Assembly (NCBI RefSeq): GCF_020217005.1
Contig: NZ_JAIWOI010000264.1
Span: 1 to 10,000 of the forward strand
Origin: Rheinheimera sp.
Lineage (GTDB): Bacteria; Pseudomonadota; Gammaproteobacteria; Enterobacterales; Alteromonadaceae
Length of the DNA stretch: 10,000 nucleotides
Reading direction: 5' to 3'
Numbering within the stretch: position 1 is the first letter of the stretch; every line of letters starts with the position of its first letter. The translations under genes were made by a program, and so were the position numbers. The notes beneath the pieces are model-generated. The model worked only from the letters and a program-made list of their open reading frames with translations. It was not told the origin of the DNA and did no database searches. Shown in pieces: positions 1-6,655 of this stretch.

Positions 1-1
1 T

Positions 2-1501
2 GGCCCTATGGCGCATCCCATACGACCAGAGCAAGTGCTGGAAATGAACAACTTCTACACAGTCACAGTGTACGACAAAGGTGCCGAAGTGATTCGTATG
101 CTGCACACCTTGCTCGGACAGGACGGTTTCAGAAAGGGCATGGATTTATACTTCAAGCGCCATGACGGTCAGGCAGTGACCTGCGACGACTTCGTCAATG
201 CTATGCAGGATGCCAATGGTCGTGATTTAACCTTGTTCAGACGCTGGTATCAGCAATCTGGTACACCGGAATTAAAAGTGTACAGCCAGTTTGATGCCAA
301 AAAGCGTGAATTTAAGCTATTGATGGAGCAACACACTCCTGCAACCGCAGATCAGGCCGAAAAGCAGCCTTTGTTATTGCCGATAAGGCTTGAGTTATTG
401 AGTGATGGAATCAGTCATAGCTATCTTTTAGAGATGACTGAAGCTCAGCAGGAGTTTAGTTTTGCTGCGACTAAAAAGCCGGTACCAGTGTTGTTAGCAG
501 ATTTTTCAGCGCCGGTTAAATTGCAGTACCAATACAGCTTGAACGAACTGTTGTTGATAGCTCGTGATGCGAAAGACGGTGTAGCACGCTGGGATGCCAT
601 TCAACAACTTTGGCAACTGCAGGTTAAAGCAGCCATTGAAGCAATAAGTTGCGGCGCAGGCTATCAGTTACCTGCTGCTTTGCTTGAGTTCTATCGAACA
701 TTATTAGCTGAGCCACTGGACGATTTGGCTTTCACTGCTGAATTATTGACAGTGCCTTCGTACGACATGGTGGCTGAGCAATTTGATGAGATACCAGTCC
801 AGGATTTGGTCCTGGTATTAAACAGTTTTGAGCAGCAATTGGCAGAGCAGCTGGTGGAACAGTGGCAGCAACGGTACCGAGACTTGCTGTTGAGTCCATA
901 TCATTACCAGCAGCAACAAGTAGCCCGGCGAGCTTTACGCTCAGTTTGTTTGCATTATCTTGCCCGTGTAGCGGGGCAGGATGAAATTTTGCGCCGACAA
1001 TATGAACAAAGCGACAATATGACGGACCAGTTGGCCGTGCTGCGTTCTTGTCGTAGTGCGTCGCACCCTTTGTTTGCGGAATTGATGACTACCTTTGAGC
1101 AGCGCTGGCACTCCGATGTGTTGGTGTTAGATAAATGGTTCAATTTATCGGCTTCTTACCCGCAACCCAGTGTTTTTGAGACTCTGGAGCAACTGACTGC
1201 TCACCCGCAGTTCAGCTGGCAGAATCCGAACAGAGTGCGTGCTGTATTTGGTGCTTTTTATCAGCAGAACCCCGCCATGTTTCACGCGGAAGACGGTAGG
1301 GGCTATCAGGTATTGGCAAAGGTAGTGCTGAAAATGGATGGAATTAATCCGCAGGTAGCATCGCGTTTAGTGACGCCATTGTTATCCTGGAAACGTTATC
1401 AAAGCGCCAGGCAACAGCAGATCAAAGCTGTGTTGCAAAGTATGTTGGCGAATGAGTTGAGTAATGATTTATATGAGAAAGTGAGTAAGAGTTTAAGTTG
1501 A
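2..1501 (+). CDS. pepN: Aminopeptidase N (M1 family), C-terminal part, cut at left edge
   Basis: Zinc metallo-aminopeptidase that removes N-terminal residues from peptides in the cytoplasm. The frame is open to the window's left edge, so the start and the HEXXH zinc site lie upstream. The first visible residues (GPMAHPIRP, then MNNFYTVTVYDKGAEVIRM) align by eye with E. coli PepN from about residue 358 of 870. On that alignment the Tyr in TVYDKG (22 residues after the Met at position 8) is the transition-state tyrosine, Tyr381 in E. coli. The rest of the catalytic domain, the small beta domain (with TPATADQAEKQP) and the helical C-terminal domain follow; NPNRVRAVFGAF and FHAEDGRGY near the end are typical of the proteobacterial M1 subfamily. 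The last residues (LYEKVSKSLS) match the family's natural C-terminus, so the 3' end is complete. The stop overlaps the next start by one base. The family assignment is near certain. Confidence 0.97.
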   Translation, partial: GPMAHPIRPEQVLEMNNFYTVTVYDKGAEVIRMLHTLLGQDGFRKGMDLYFKRHDGQAVTCDDFVNAMQDANGRDLTLFRRWYQQSGTPELKVYSQFDAKKREFKLLMEQHTPATADQAEKQPLLLPIRLELLSDGISHSYLLEMTEAQQEFSFAATKKPVPVLLADFSAPVKLQYQYSLNELLLIARDAKDGVARWDAIQQLWQLQVKAAIEAISCGAGYQLPAALLEFYRTLLAEPLDDLAFTAELLTVPSYDMVAEQFDEIPVQDLVLVLNSFEQQLAEQLVEQWQQRYRDLLLSPYHYQQQQVARRALRSVCLHYLARVAGQDEILRRQYEQSDNMTDQLAVLRSCRSASHPLFAELMTTFEQRWHSDVLVLDKWFNLSASYPQPSVFETLEQLTAHPQFSWQNPNRVRAVFGAFYQQNPAMFHAEDGRGYQVLAKVVLKMDGINPQVASRLVTPLLSWKRYQSARQQQIKAVLQSMLANELSNDLYEKVSKSLS

Positions 1502-1722
1502 TGCGACAGTATAAATTCAGATTGGTGCTGGATGTAGATCAATGCCTGGCCTTTTATCAGGGGCTCTACACAGACGTTGTGGTCCAGGCTGACAACGGTC
1601 AGACAGTGCAACTGCCTCTGCGGCATTTCAGGCCCTACATCAGCCATTCTGGGGTGAACGCTCGCTTTGTATTAACTTTGACCGAACAGGGTAAGTTCGC
1701 TGCTTTGGAAAAAATAAATTAG
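1501..1722 (+). CDS. DUF2835 family small protein
   Basis: A 73-residue protein of unknown function that resembles the DUF2835 family, small proteins of gammaproteobacteria, by its YKFRLVLDVDQCLAFYQG start and LPLRHFRPYISHSGVNARF middle. It has no signal peptide or membrane segment and probably folds as a small cytoplasmic beta-rich domain; there is one cysteine at residue 15. I chose the ATG at 1501, which shares its A with the pepN TGA (TGATG) and has an AAGAG Shine-Dalgarno-like sequence at 1487-1491. A TTG three bases upstream, in frame, is less likely. The overlap implies translational coupling to pepN, and as I recall this gene pair recurs in related genomes. No terminator is evident after it. 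The family call is by eye and the function is unknown. Confidence 0.85.
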   Translation: MRQYKFRLVLDVDQCLAFYQGLYTDVVVQADNGQTVQLPLRHFRPYISHSGVNARFVLTLTEQGKFAALEKIN

Positions 1723-1811
1723 AGTTATTACTTAAAACGCTGACTTAAAACAAAATGAGCAAATTCTGCCACTTTAGCTATTATTTTCATTTAGTTAGCT
1801 GATCTTTGTTC

Positions 1812-1828
1812 AACTGGTCAAACCGGAT
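1812..1828. promoter_or_regulatory. Possible FadR-type operator
   Basis: AACTGGTCAAACCGGAT is an imperfect palindrome. It agrees at 13 of the 16 defined positions with the E. coli FadR operator consensus as I remember it (AACTGGTCNGACCNGTT). FadR is the acyl-CoA-responsive GntR-family regulator of fatty-acid degradation and synthesis. The site lies about 200 bases before the DUF1302 start. A related palindrome sits before the glutamate dehydrogenase gene at 9065-9081. The match was judged by eye without a scoring matrix, and nothing in the window shows that a FadR protein is present. Confidence 0.35.
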
Positions 1829-1899
1829 TCAGTTTATGTAGGGGGCTGAAGAGGTGTTAAAGGGAAAAAACTGAATAAAAATCAACAGATTTGACGGAT

Positions 1900-1912
1900 C
1901 GCAAGCCTTGCG
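1900..1912. promoter_or_regulatory. Inverted repeat CGCAAG-C-CTTGCG, candidate operator
   Basis: A perfect 6-1-6 inverted repeat. GATC motifs overlap its left end (1897-1900) and follow it (1917-1920). It sits just upstream of the possible extended -10 at 1925-1933, a usual place for a regulator site. No known factor is assigned from the sequence. It could also be a fortuitous palindrome. Confidence 0.3.
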
Positions 1913-1924
1913 CCCTGATCAAAA

Positions 1925-1933
1925 TGATGTAAT
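1925..1933 (+). promoter_or_regulatory. Possible extended -10 promoter element for the DUF1302-DUF1329 unit
   Basis: TGATGTAAT fits the extended -10 pattern TGnTATAAT with five of six hexamer bases. No -35 hexamer stands at 16-18 bases, which is tolerated for extended -10 promoters and fits a promoter needing an activator. Transcription would start near 1940, leaving a leader of about 85 bases before the DUF1302 ATG. This is a by-eye prediction in AT-rich DNA, so a chance match is possible. Confidence 0.3.
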
Positions 1934-2009
1934 GATTTCTTCGATACAAGCTGACCTCCGAGCAGTTGGTTGGCTCAAAATAAAAAATAACAAAATACCT
2001 GCAGGGACA

Positions 2010-2018
2010 GGGGGGGAG
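2010..2018 (+). promoter_or_regulatory. Ribosome binding site of the DUF1302 gene with a seven-G run
   Basis: GGGGGGGAG lies seven bases before the ATG at 2026 and fixes that start. The run of seven G residues (2010-2016) is unusual for a Shine-Dalgarno. It is a homopolymer of the kind prone to slippage, which would change spacing or strength of ribosome binding. Confidence 0.6.
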
Positions 2019-2025
2019 ATAACGA

Positions 2026-4170
2026 ATGAATACTAAGCCAGGTGCCTTCGCCAGAAGTACTTTAGCTGTGGGTGTTGCTTCTGCATTATTGGCCTTGTCG
2101 GCCACTAGTGCTCAGGCCGCCACTTTTAGTTTTGATGATGTAGAAGTTGTATTTGACTCGACCTTTTCTTACGGTGCCAGCTGGCGTGCTGAAGACCGTA
2201 ACTGGGATACCATCAGTAAGGTTAACCATCCACGTTTTGACTGGACTAATTACAGCGCTTTTACCAACCCCATTTATACAGGCGCACAAATCTGGGCTCA
2301 GCCTGGCGCCTATTCGAGTAACGGTGATGCCGGTAATTTAAACTATGACCGCGGCGATATGTTTTCCGAAGTCTTCAGGGGGACTCACGAGTTATCAATT
2401 GCCAAAGGTGATTTTGGCTTTTTTGGCCGTTTCACGTACTTCTATGACTCAGCATTGATGGACGATGAGGGGGCTTATACCAATCCTCTGTCCGGTAACA
2501 AAGTGGATCCTTGTGCTGATGACGAAGCCAGAGATCTGGCTTGTCGTGATGTCCGTTTGTTGGATGCGTATGTCTACGGCAACTTTGCGTTAAATGATGG
2601 TGCTAATCCACTGTCAATTCGAGTGGGGCAACAGGTATTAAGCTGGGGTGAAAGTACTTTTATCCAGCATGGTATTAATATCACACCTATAGATGTTGGC
2701 GTGGCGCGCAGTCCTGGCGCCGAATTAAAAGAAGCCTACATTCCAGTTGGTATGGCCTGGGCTTCGTTAGGTGTTACTGAAAACTTAACGGCCGAAGTGT
2801 TTTATCAGTACGAGTGGGAAAACAGTTATCTGCCTGTACCTGGCTCTTATTTCTCTACTAACGACTTCGCTGGCAAAGGTGGTTACAACCAGAACATCCA
2901 GTTAGGTTTTGCTGGTAATCCAGATATTGACCTGGATTTTCTGGTGGGCGAAATGAATAAGTTGTCTCAAAGTGCTCCTGCCTTGTTAGGTGCGCTGACT
3001 AACCCGGCTTCAACAGCGGCACAGCGTGCTGCTGCAGTCAATGCGATGCTGGCTTACTCCACTAAAGTAACATTAAGACCGCAAGGTTCAGCTGGTGAGA
3101 TTGAACCAGAAGACGGCGGTCAGTACGGTATTAAACTGGAGTATTTTTCTCCGGAGCTGAATGATACCGAATTTGCGTTATACCATATGAATTACCATAG
3201 CCGTACTCCGTTGATTTCAGGTATAGCTTCAGATTTTCGTGTTGGTGTGGATGCCAATGGACAACCATTGGGCGTGATCCAGTCTTTGGCTTATCTGGCT
3301 GCGAATCAGGGAAAGATCAATAAAGATAATATCAATGAGTTGGATGTATTTTCCAAAGGTTTAATCCAATATCCGGAAGACATTAAGCTTTATGGTTTTA
3401 GCTTTAACACTACAGTGGACGGAACTTCTGTTGCCGGTGAACTTGCTTACCGTCAGGATGAACCGTTGCAAATTGATGACGTAGAAATTCTGTATGCCGG
3501 TATGCCGGAACAGTTGGCAAACGCGGGTTTACGTCCTGAACTTGAAGGTATTAGTCAGATTGGCCGTTATGACGGCAACAAAGTTGGACCTGGTGAATTT
3601 GCTCAGGGTTTTATTTTGTCTGATACCACTCAGGCGCAAATTACAGTGACACATTTATTTGGTCCGACCTGGATTGCAGACAATTTCACTATGCTGGCTG
3701 AAGTGGGCGGTATCAAAATTAACGATATGCCGGATCAGTCGGTGTTACGTCTAAATGGACCTAATACAGATCGTAGTGGCGGTCCATTGTTGGGAACTAT
3801 TAACGGCGGTCCGCTGGTCAGCAAAGATGGTGTTCATACGGCATTGTCCAATGGTGCTGAAACCAATCCTTTCCCAACTGCATCGGCATGGGGTTACCGT
3901 TTATTAGCCAAAGCAGATTTCAACGACGTGTTTGCTGGTGTCAATATGTCGCACCGTGTGGTGTTTTCACACGACGTGAACGGTATCACGCCTGACCCAC
4001 TCTTTATGTTCTCTAAGGACAAAAAATCTGTTGGTTACACTGTCGCATTTGATTATCTGAACCGCTGGTCTTCAGAGTTTTCTTACAACGCCTTTTGGGG
4101 TGGTGTAGGCACAACGAACAATACAGCTGACCGTGATTTTGTATCTTTTAACATTAAATACTCTATTTAA
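2026..4170 (+). CDS. DUF1302 family exported protein, predicted outer-membrane beta-barrel
   Basis: Probable outer-membrane channel or receptor of the DUF1302 family; the substrate is unknown. Residues 1-31 form a Sec signal peptide with a hydrophobic core (about 12-26) and an AQA cleavage site before Ala32. The mature 683 residues alternate polar and aromatic/aliphatic residues in many short strands, as in barrels. Family-like blocks are GQQVLSWGESTFIQHGIN (201-218), LEYFSPELNDTEFALYHMNY (371-390) and the last strands around 676-691 and 704-714. The only two cysteines, Cys163 and Cys173, lie in one acidic loop and could form a disulfide. The protein ends in Ile rather than the usual terminal Phe or Trp of barrel proteins, although FVSFNIKYSI otherwise looks like a closing strand. 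The ATG at 2026 has a strong G-rich Shine-Dalgarno at 2010-2018. The DUF1329 gene follows after 20 bases, implying one transcript. The family call is firm; location and role are inferred. Confidence 0.9.
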   Translation: MNTKPGAFARSTLAVGVASALLALSATSAQAATFSFDDVEVVFDSTFSYGASWRAEDRNWDTISKVNHPRFDWTNYSAFTNPIYTGAQIWAQPGAYSSNGDAGNLNYDRGDMFSEVFRGTHELSIAKGDFGFFGRFTYFYDSALMDDEGAYTNPLSGNKVDPCADDEARDLACRDVRLLDAYVYGNFALNDGANPLSIRVGQQVLSWGESTFIQHGINITPIDVGVARSPGAELKEAYIPVGMAWASLGVTENLTAEVFYQYEWENSYLPVPGSYFSTNDFAGKGGYNQNIQLGFAGNPDIDLDFLVGEMNKLSQSAPALLGALTNPASTAAQRAAAVNAMLAYSTKVTLRPQGSAGEIEPEDGGQYGIKLEYFSPELNDTEFALYHMNYHSRTPLISGIASDFRVGVDANGQPLGVIQSLAYLAANQGKINKDNINELDVFSKGLIQYPEDIKLYGFSFNTTVDGTSVAGELAYRQDEPLQIDDVEILYAGMPEQLANAGLRPELEGISQIGRYDGNKVGPGEFAQGFILSDTTQAQITVTHLFGPTWIADNFTMLAEVGGIKINDMPDQSVLRLNGPNTDRSGGPLLGTINGGPLVSKDGVHTALSNGAETNPFPTASAWGYRLLAKADFNDVFAGVNMSHRVVFSHDVNGITPDPLFMFSKDKKSVGYTVAFDYLNRWSSEFSYNAFWGGVGTTNNTADRDFVSFNIKYSI

Positions 4171-4190
4171 GGGACGAGGCGAGAACCATT

Positions 4191-5552
4191 ATGAAAAAAC
4201 TCACCCTGATTGCATCCACTATTGCGCTAGTAGTTAGCTGTGGTGCTATTGCGAAATTAACTCCGGACCAGGTAGCCCGTTTGGGGGCAGATTTAACACC
4301 TCTTGGTGCTGAAAAAGCCGGCAATGCCGATGGCAGTATCCCAGCCTGGGAAGGTGGCATAAAATCAGCTCCTGCTGGTTATAAACCAGGTGATCACCAC
4401 CCGGATCCATTTGCTGACGACAAGATACTCTTTACCATTGATAAATCTAACCTGGCTCAATATAAAAATATGTTAAGTCCGGGGCAGATCAAGCTGTTTG
4501 AAGCTTACCCGGACAGCTACAAAATGAATGTGTACCAGACGCGTCGTACTGCTTCTTACCCACAGTACGTTTACGATGCGACTAAAAAAATTGCCGGAAG
4601 TGCTGAGCTGGTAGAAGGTGGTAACGGTATAGTCAACGCTGCTATAGGTATTCCATTTCCAATCCCATCAAACGGTTTAGAAGCGATCTGGAACCATACC
4701 CTGCGTTTCCGTGGTGTGGCAGCCAGTCGTAATGGTGGTCAGGTTGCACCTACCGCCAACGGCGATTTCGTGACTATAGGTTTTGATGAACAAATTATGT
4801 TCAAATATTCAGCACCTGATGCCACGATCGAAGCATTACAAAAAGAAAATATTCTGTTCCGCTTTAAGCAGGCGGTCACTACGCCGGCTCGTTTGGCAGG
4901 TACAGCTCTGTTGGTCCATGAAACTATGGATCAGGTAAAAACTCCTCGTCAGGCCTGGACTTATAACACAGGTCAACGCCGTGTGCGTCGTGCGCCTAAC
5001 GTAGCTTATGATGCGCCAGGTACTGCGTCCGATGGTCTGCGTACTACAGATGACTTCGATATGTTTAACGGCTCACCAAACCGCTATGACTGGAAGTTAA
5101 TTGGCAAGCAAGAGCTGTATATCCCTTACAACAGCTATAAATTACACAGCAAAGATGTGAAATATGCGGACCTGATCAAACCAGGTCATATTAATCCTGA
5201 TTATGTACGCTGGGAAAAGCACCGTGTATGGGTGGTTGAAGCCAACCTGAAAAGTGGAACCAGCCACGTATATGGTAAACGTGTATTCTTCATTGACGAA
5301 GATAGCTGGCAGGTTCATGTAGCGGATCTGTACGACAACAGGGGCGAGCTATACCGTGTTGCAGTAGCACATGGTCTGAACTACTACGAAGTACCCACGC
5401 ACTGGAGTACGCTGGAAGTTTTCCACGACCTGAACACCCGTCGTTATATTGCGATTGGTCTGGACAACGAAGACAAGATGTATGACTTCTCTGTGCAGTT
5501 AACAGATAACGACTTTACGCCAGCGGCGCTGCGTCGTGAAGGTACCCGTTAA
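4191..5552 (+). CDS. DUF1329 family exported protein (LolA/LolB-like envelope factor)
   Basis: Exported protein of the DUF1329 family, regularly found beside DUF1302 genes. I recall the family as related to the LolA/LolB half-barrel lipid carriers, which would suit a periplasmic or outer-membrane-associated lipid-binding role; this is not shown by the sequence itself. Residues 1-21 are a signal peptide with a possible AIA cleavage site before Lys22. Family blocks are DLTPLGAEKAGNADGSIPAW (34-53), GIPFPIPSNGLEAIWNHTLR (153-172), RQAWTYNTGQRRVRRAP (253-269) and NGSPNRYDWKLIGKQELYIP (293-312). The sole cysteine, Cys17, sits in VVSC, which also fits a lipobox, so the protein could instead be a lipoprotein. 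The ATG at 4191 has GAGG at 4176-4179. It is 20 bases after the DUF1302 stop and is followed by a strong terminator. The length of 453 is ordinary for the family. The family call is firm and the function is inferred. Confidence 0.9.
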   Translation: MKKLTLIASTIALVVSCGAIAKLTPDQVARLGADLTPLGAEKAGNADGSIPAWEGGIKSAPAGYKPGDHHPDPFADDKILFTIDKSNLAQYKNMLSPGQIKLFEAYPDSYKMNVYQTRRTASYPQYVYDATKKIAGSAELVEGGNGIVNAAIGIPFPIPSNGLEAIWNHTLRFRGVAASRNGGQVAPTANGDFVTIGFDEQIMFKYSAPDATIEALQKENILFRFKQAVTTPARLAGTALLVHETMDQVKTPRQAWTYNTGQRRVRRAPNVAYDAPGTASDGLRTTDDFDMFNGSPNRYDWKLIGKQELYIPYNSYKLHSKDVKYADLIKPGHINPDYVRWEKHRVWVVEANLKSGTSHVYGKRVFFIDEDSWQVHVADLYDNRGELYRVAVAHGLNYYEVPTHWSTLEVFHDLNTRRYIAIGLDNEDKMYDFSVQLTDNDFTPAALRREGTR

Positions 5553-5568
5553 TCTGTCAACATCTAAT

Positions 5569-5601
5569 AAACGGTTGGCTTGATGCCAACCGTTTTTGTT
5601 T
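5569..5601 (+). terminator. Intrinsic terminator between the DUF1329 and beta-propeller genes
   Basis: An 11-bp perfect stem (5569-5579 with 5585-5595, core AACGGTTGGC/GCCAACCGTT) has a five-base loop TTGAT, and its last bases run into TTTTTGTTT. This is a textbook rho-independent terminator, 16 bases after the DUF1329 stop and 27 bases before the next ATG. It lies inside the four-gene module, so it should lower or uncouple expression of the downstream pair. Confidence 0.9.
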
Positions 5602-5608
5602 CTAAATT
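5580..5608 (+). promoter_or_regulatory. Possible sigma-70 promoter overlapping the terminator
   Basis: TTGATG (5580-5585, four of six to TTGACA) and TAAATT (5603-5608, four of six to TATAAT) are separated by exactly 17 bases. The -35 falls in the terminator loop and the -10 directly after the T-run. Transcription would start near 5615, leaving a leader of about 14 bases before the ATG at 5629. The match is modest. It would explain how the downstream pair is transcribed despite the terminator, but read-through or a promoter inside the DUF1329 gene would do so too. Confidence 0.3.
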
Positions 5609-5628
5609 GCAGCTGAGTGAAAACTCTA

Positions 5629-6654
5629 ATGATGGTTAAACTTTTATCCTCTGTCGCAGCGCTGCTGCTGACTACACAAATTCAGGCTGAGCCGGCGGTT
5701 TTGCCTTCTCCCTCTTACCTGATGCCTTTGGCAGCTAAGGCTGTTTTGACCGATATGATCCGCGTCGATGATCAGCTGTACATTGCTGTTGGTGACCGAG
5801 GCCATTTATTGGTCAGCAATGATGCTGTTCACTGGACTCAGATCCAGACACCAGTGCAAAGTTTGTTAACTTCAGTGTATTTCATCGATGAAAAACATGG
5901 TTGGGCCGTAGGGCACGACGCCACTATCATCGCGACACAAGACGGTGGTCAAAGTTGGCAGTTACAGCAATTTAAACCTGAAACTGACAAACCTTTGTTT
6001 GATATTTTGTTTTCAGACGCGAACAACGGTATAGCCCTGGGCGCTTATGGAATGTTCTACCGTACAACAGACGGTGGTAAAACCTGGGCCGATGAGTTTC
6101 ATCTGGAGTTGGTTGGTGCTGAAGATCAAGAGTACTTAACAGAGCTTAAAGACAGCGATCCGGCTGCCTATCTGGAAGAACGCGCTTCAGTCTTGCCCCA
6201 TTTTAACCGTATTTATCAGCACAACAACGTACTGTATCTGATTGGTGAAGCCGGCTTTTTTGCTACAAGTGCCGATTTTGGTAAAAGCTGGACCCGCCAT
6301 ACTGAGTTTTACAATGGCTCTTTGTTTGGCTTAAGTATGACTGCGAAAAATACTCTGATAGCTGCAGGTTTACGCGGTCATGTGTTCAGAAGCACTGACT
6401 TAGGTCAAAGTTGGCAACAAGTTAAACTTGATCAGACAGCGACACTGAACAGTGTGCTGACAGATGATGCTGGATATGTCTATCTGACAGGAAACGCCGG
6501 TACTTTGTTGGTCAGCCGCGATGATGGAGCCAGTTTTACCGCTGTACCAACTCAAGACAGTAAAGCCATTTTGAATGCCATCGCAGTCAAAGGTCAGCTT
6601 GTATTAGTGACAGAGGCTGGAATTCGAACCTTAGCAATCAAGAAGTCGGAATAA
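5629..6654 (+). CDS. YCF48/BNR-repeat beta-propeller protein, exported
   Basis: Predicted periplasmic beta-propeller, of the kind often auto-named 'photosystem II stability/assembly factor (Ycf48-like)'. No photosynthesis gene is present here, so a scaffolding or accessory role for the adjacent RND pump is more likely. With the ATG at 5629 the protein has 341 residues; residues 1-20 are a signal peptide (MMVKLLSSVAALLLTTQIQA). Six Asp-box motifs of the S/TxDxGxxW type follow: SNDAVHW (63-69), TQDGGQSW (103-110), TTDGGKTW (146-153), SADFGKSW (214-221), STDLGQSW (255-262) and SRDDGASF (296-303). The wider gap between the third and fourth holds an acidic, probably helical insert (about 164-190). 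I preferred ATG 5629 because GAGTGA at 5614-5619 is well spaced; an in-frame GTG at 5617 would add four residues. The RND start lies two bases after the stop, a sign of coupling. The fold is firm and the role inferred. Confidence 0.88.
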   Translation: MMVKLLSSVAALLLTTQIQAEPAVLPSPSYLMPLAAKAVLTDMIRVDDQLYIAVGDRGHLLVSNDAVHWTQIQTPVQSLLTSVYFIDEKHGWAVGHDATIIATQDGGQSWQLQQFKPETDKPLFDILFSDANNGIALGAYGMFYRTTDGGKTWADEFHLELVGAEDQEYLTELKDSDPAAYLEERASVLPHFNRIYQHNNVLYLIGEAGFFATSADFGKSWTRHTEFYNGSLFGLSMTAKNTLIAAGLRGHVFRSTDLGQSWQQVKLDQTATLNSVLTDDAGYVYLTGNAGTLLVSRDDGASFTAVPTQDSKAILNAIAVKGQLVLVTEAGIRTLAIKKSE

Positions 6655-6655
6655 C

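Larger units (their letters stand above)
1723..2025. other. Intergenic regulatory region before the DUF1302 gene
   Basis: These 303 bases hold no convincing gene. The visible elements are listed separately: a FadR-like palindrome (1812-1828), a GATC-flanked inverted repeat (1900-1912), a possible extended -10 element (1925-1933) and a G-rich Shine-Dalgarno (2010-2018). The nine bases ACTTAAAAC occur twice near the left end (1730-1738 and 1743-1751). The region is AT-rich and shows no clear intrinsic terminator for the pepN/DUF2835 unit. Its length is consistent with an independently regulated promoter for the downstream module. Confidence 0.6.

Noticed and set aside
1498..1500. TTG as an alternative start of the DUF2835 gene
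   Set aside because: An ATG follows immediately in frame at 1501, is better spaced from AAGAG at 1487-1491 and gives the family's usual N-terminus.
1399..1647. Antisense frame spanning the pepN/DUF2835 junction
   Set aside because: Both forward genes are supported by family resemblance and by the TGATG coupling; the reverse frame resembles nothing known.
1730..1751. Nine-base direct repeat ACTTAAAAC (two copies, 13-base period)
   Set aside because: Only two short AT-rich copies; too little to call a repeat element or binding array.
5629..6654. Photosystem II assembly function for the YCF48-like protein
   Set aside because: No photosynthesis gene is present, and Asp-box propellers of this kind are common in non-photosynthetic bacteria beside RND transporters.
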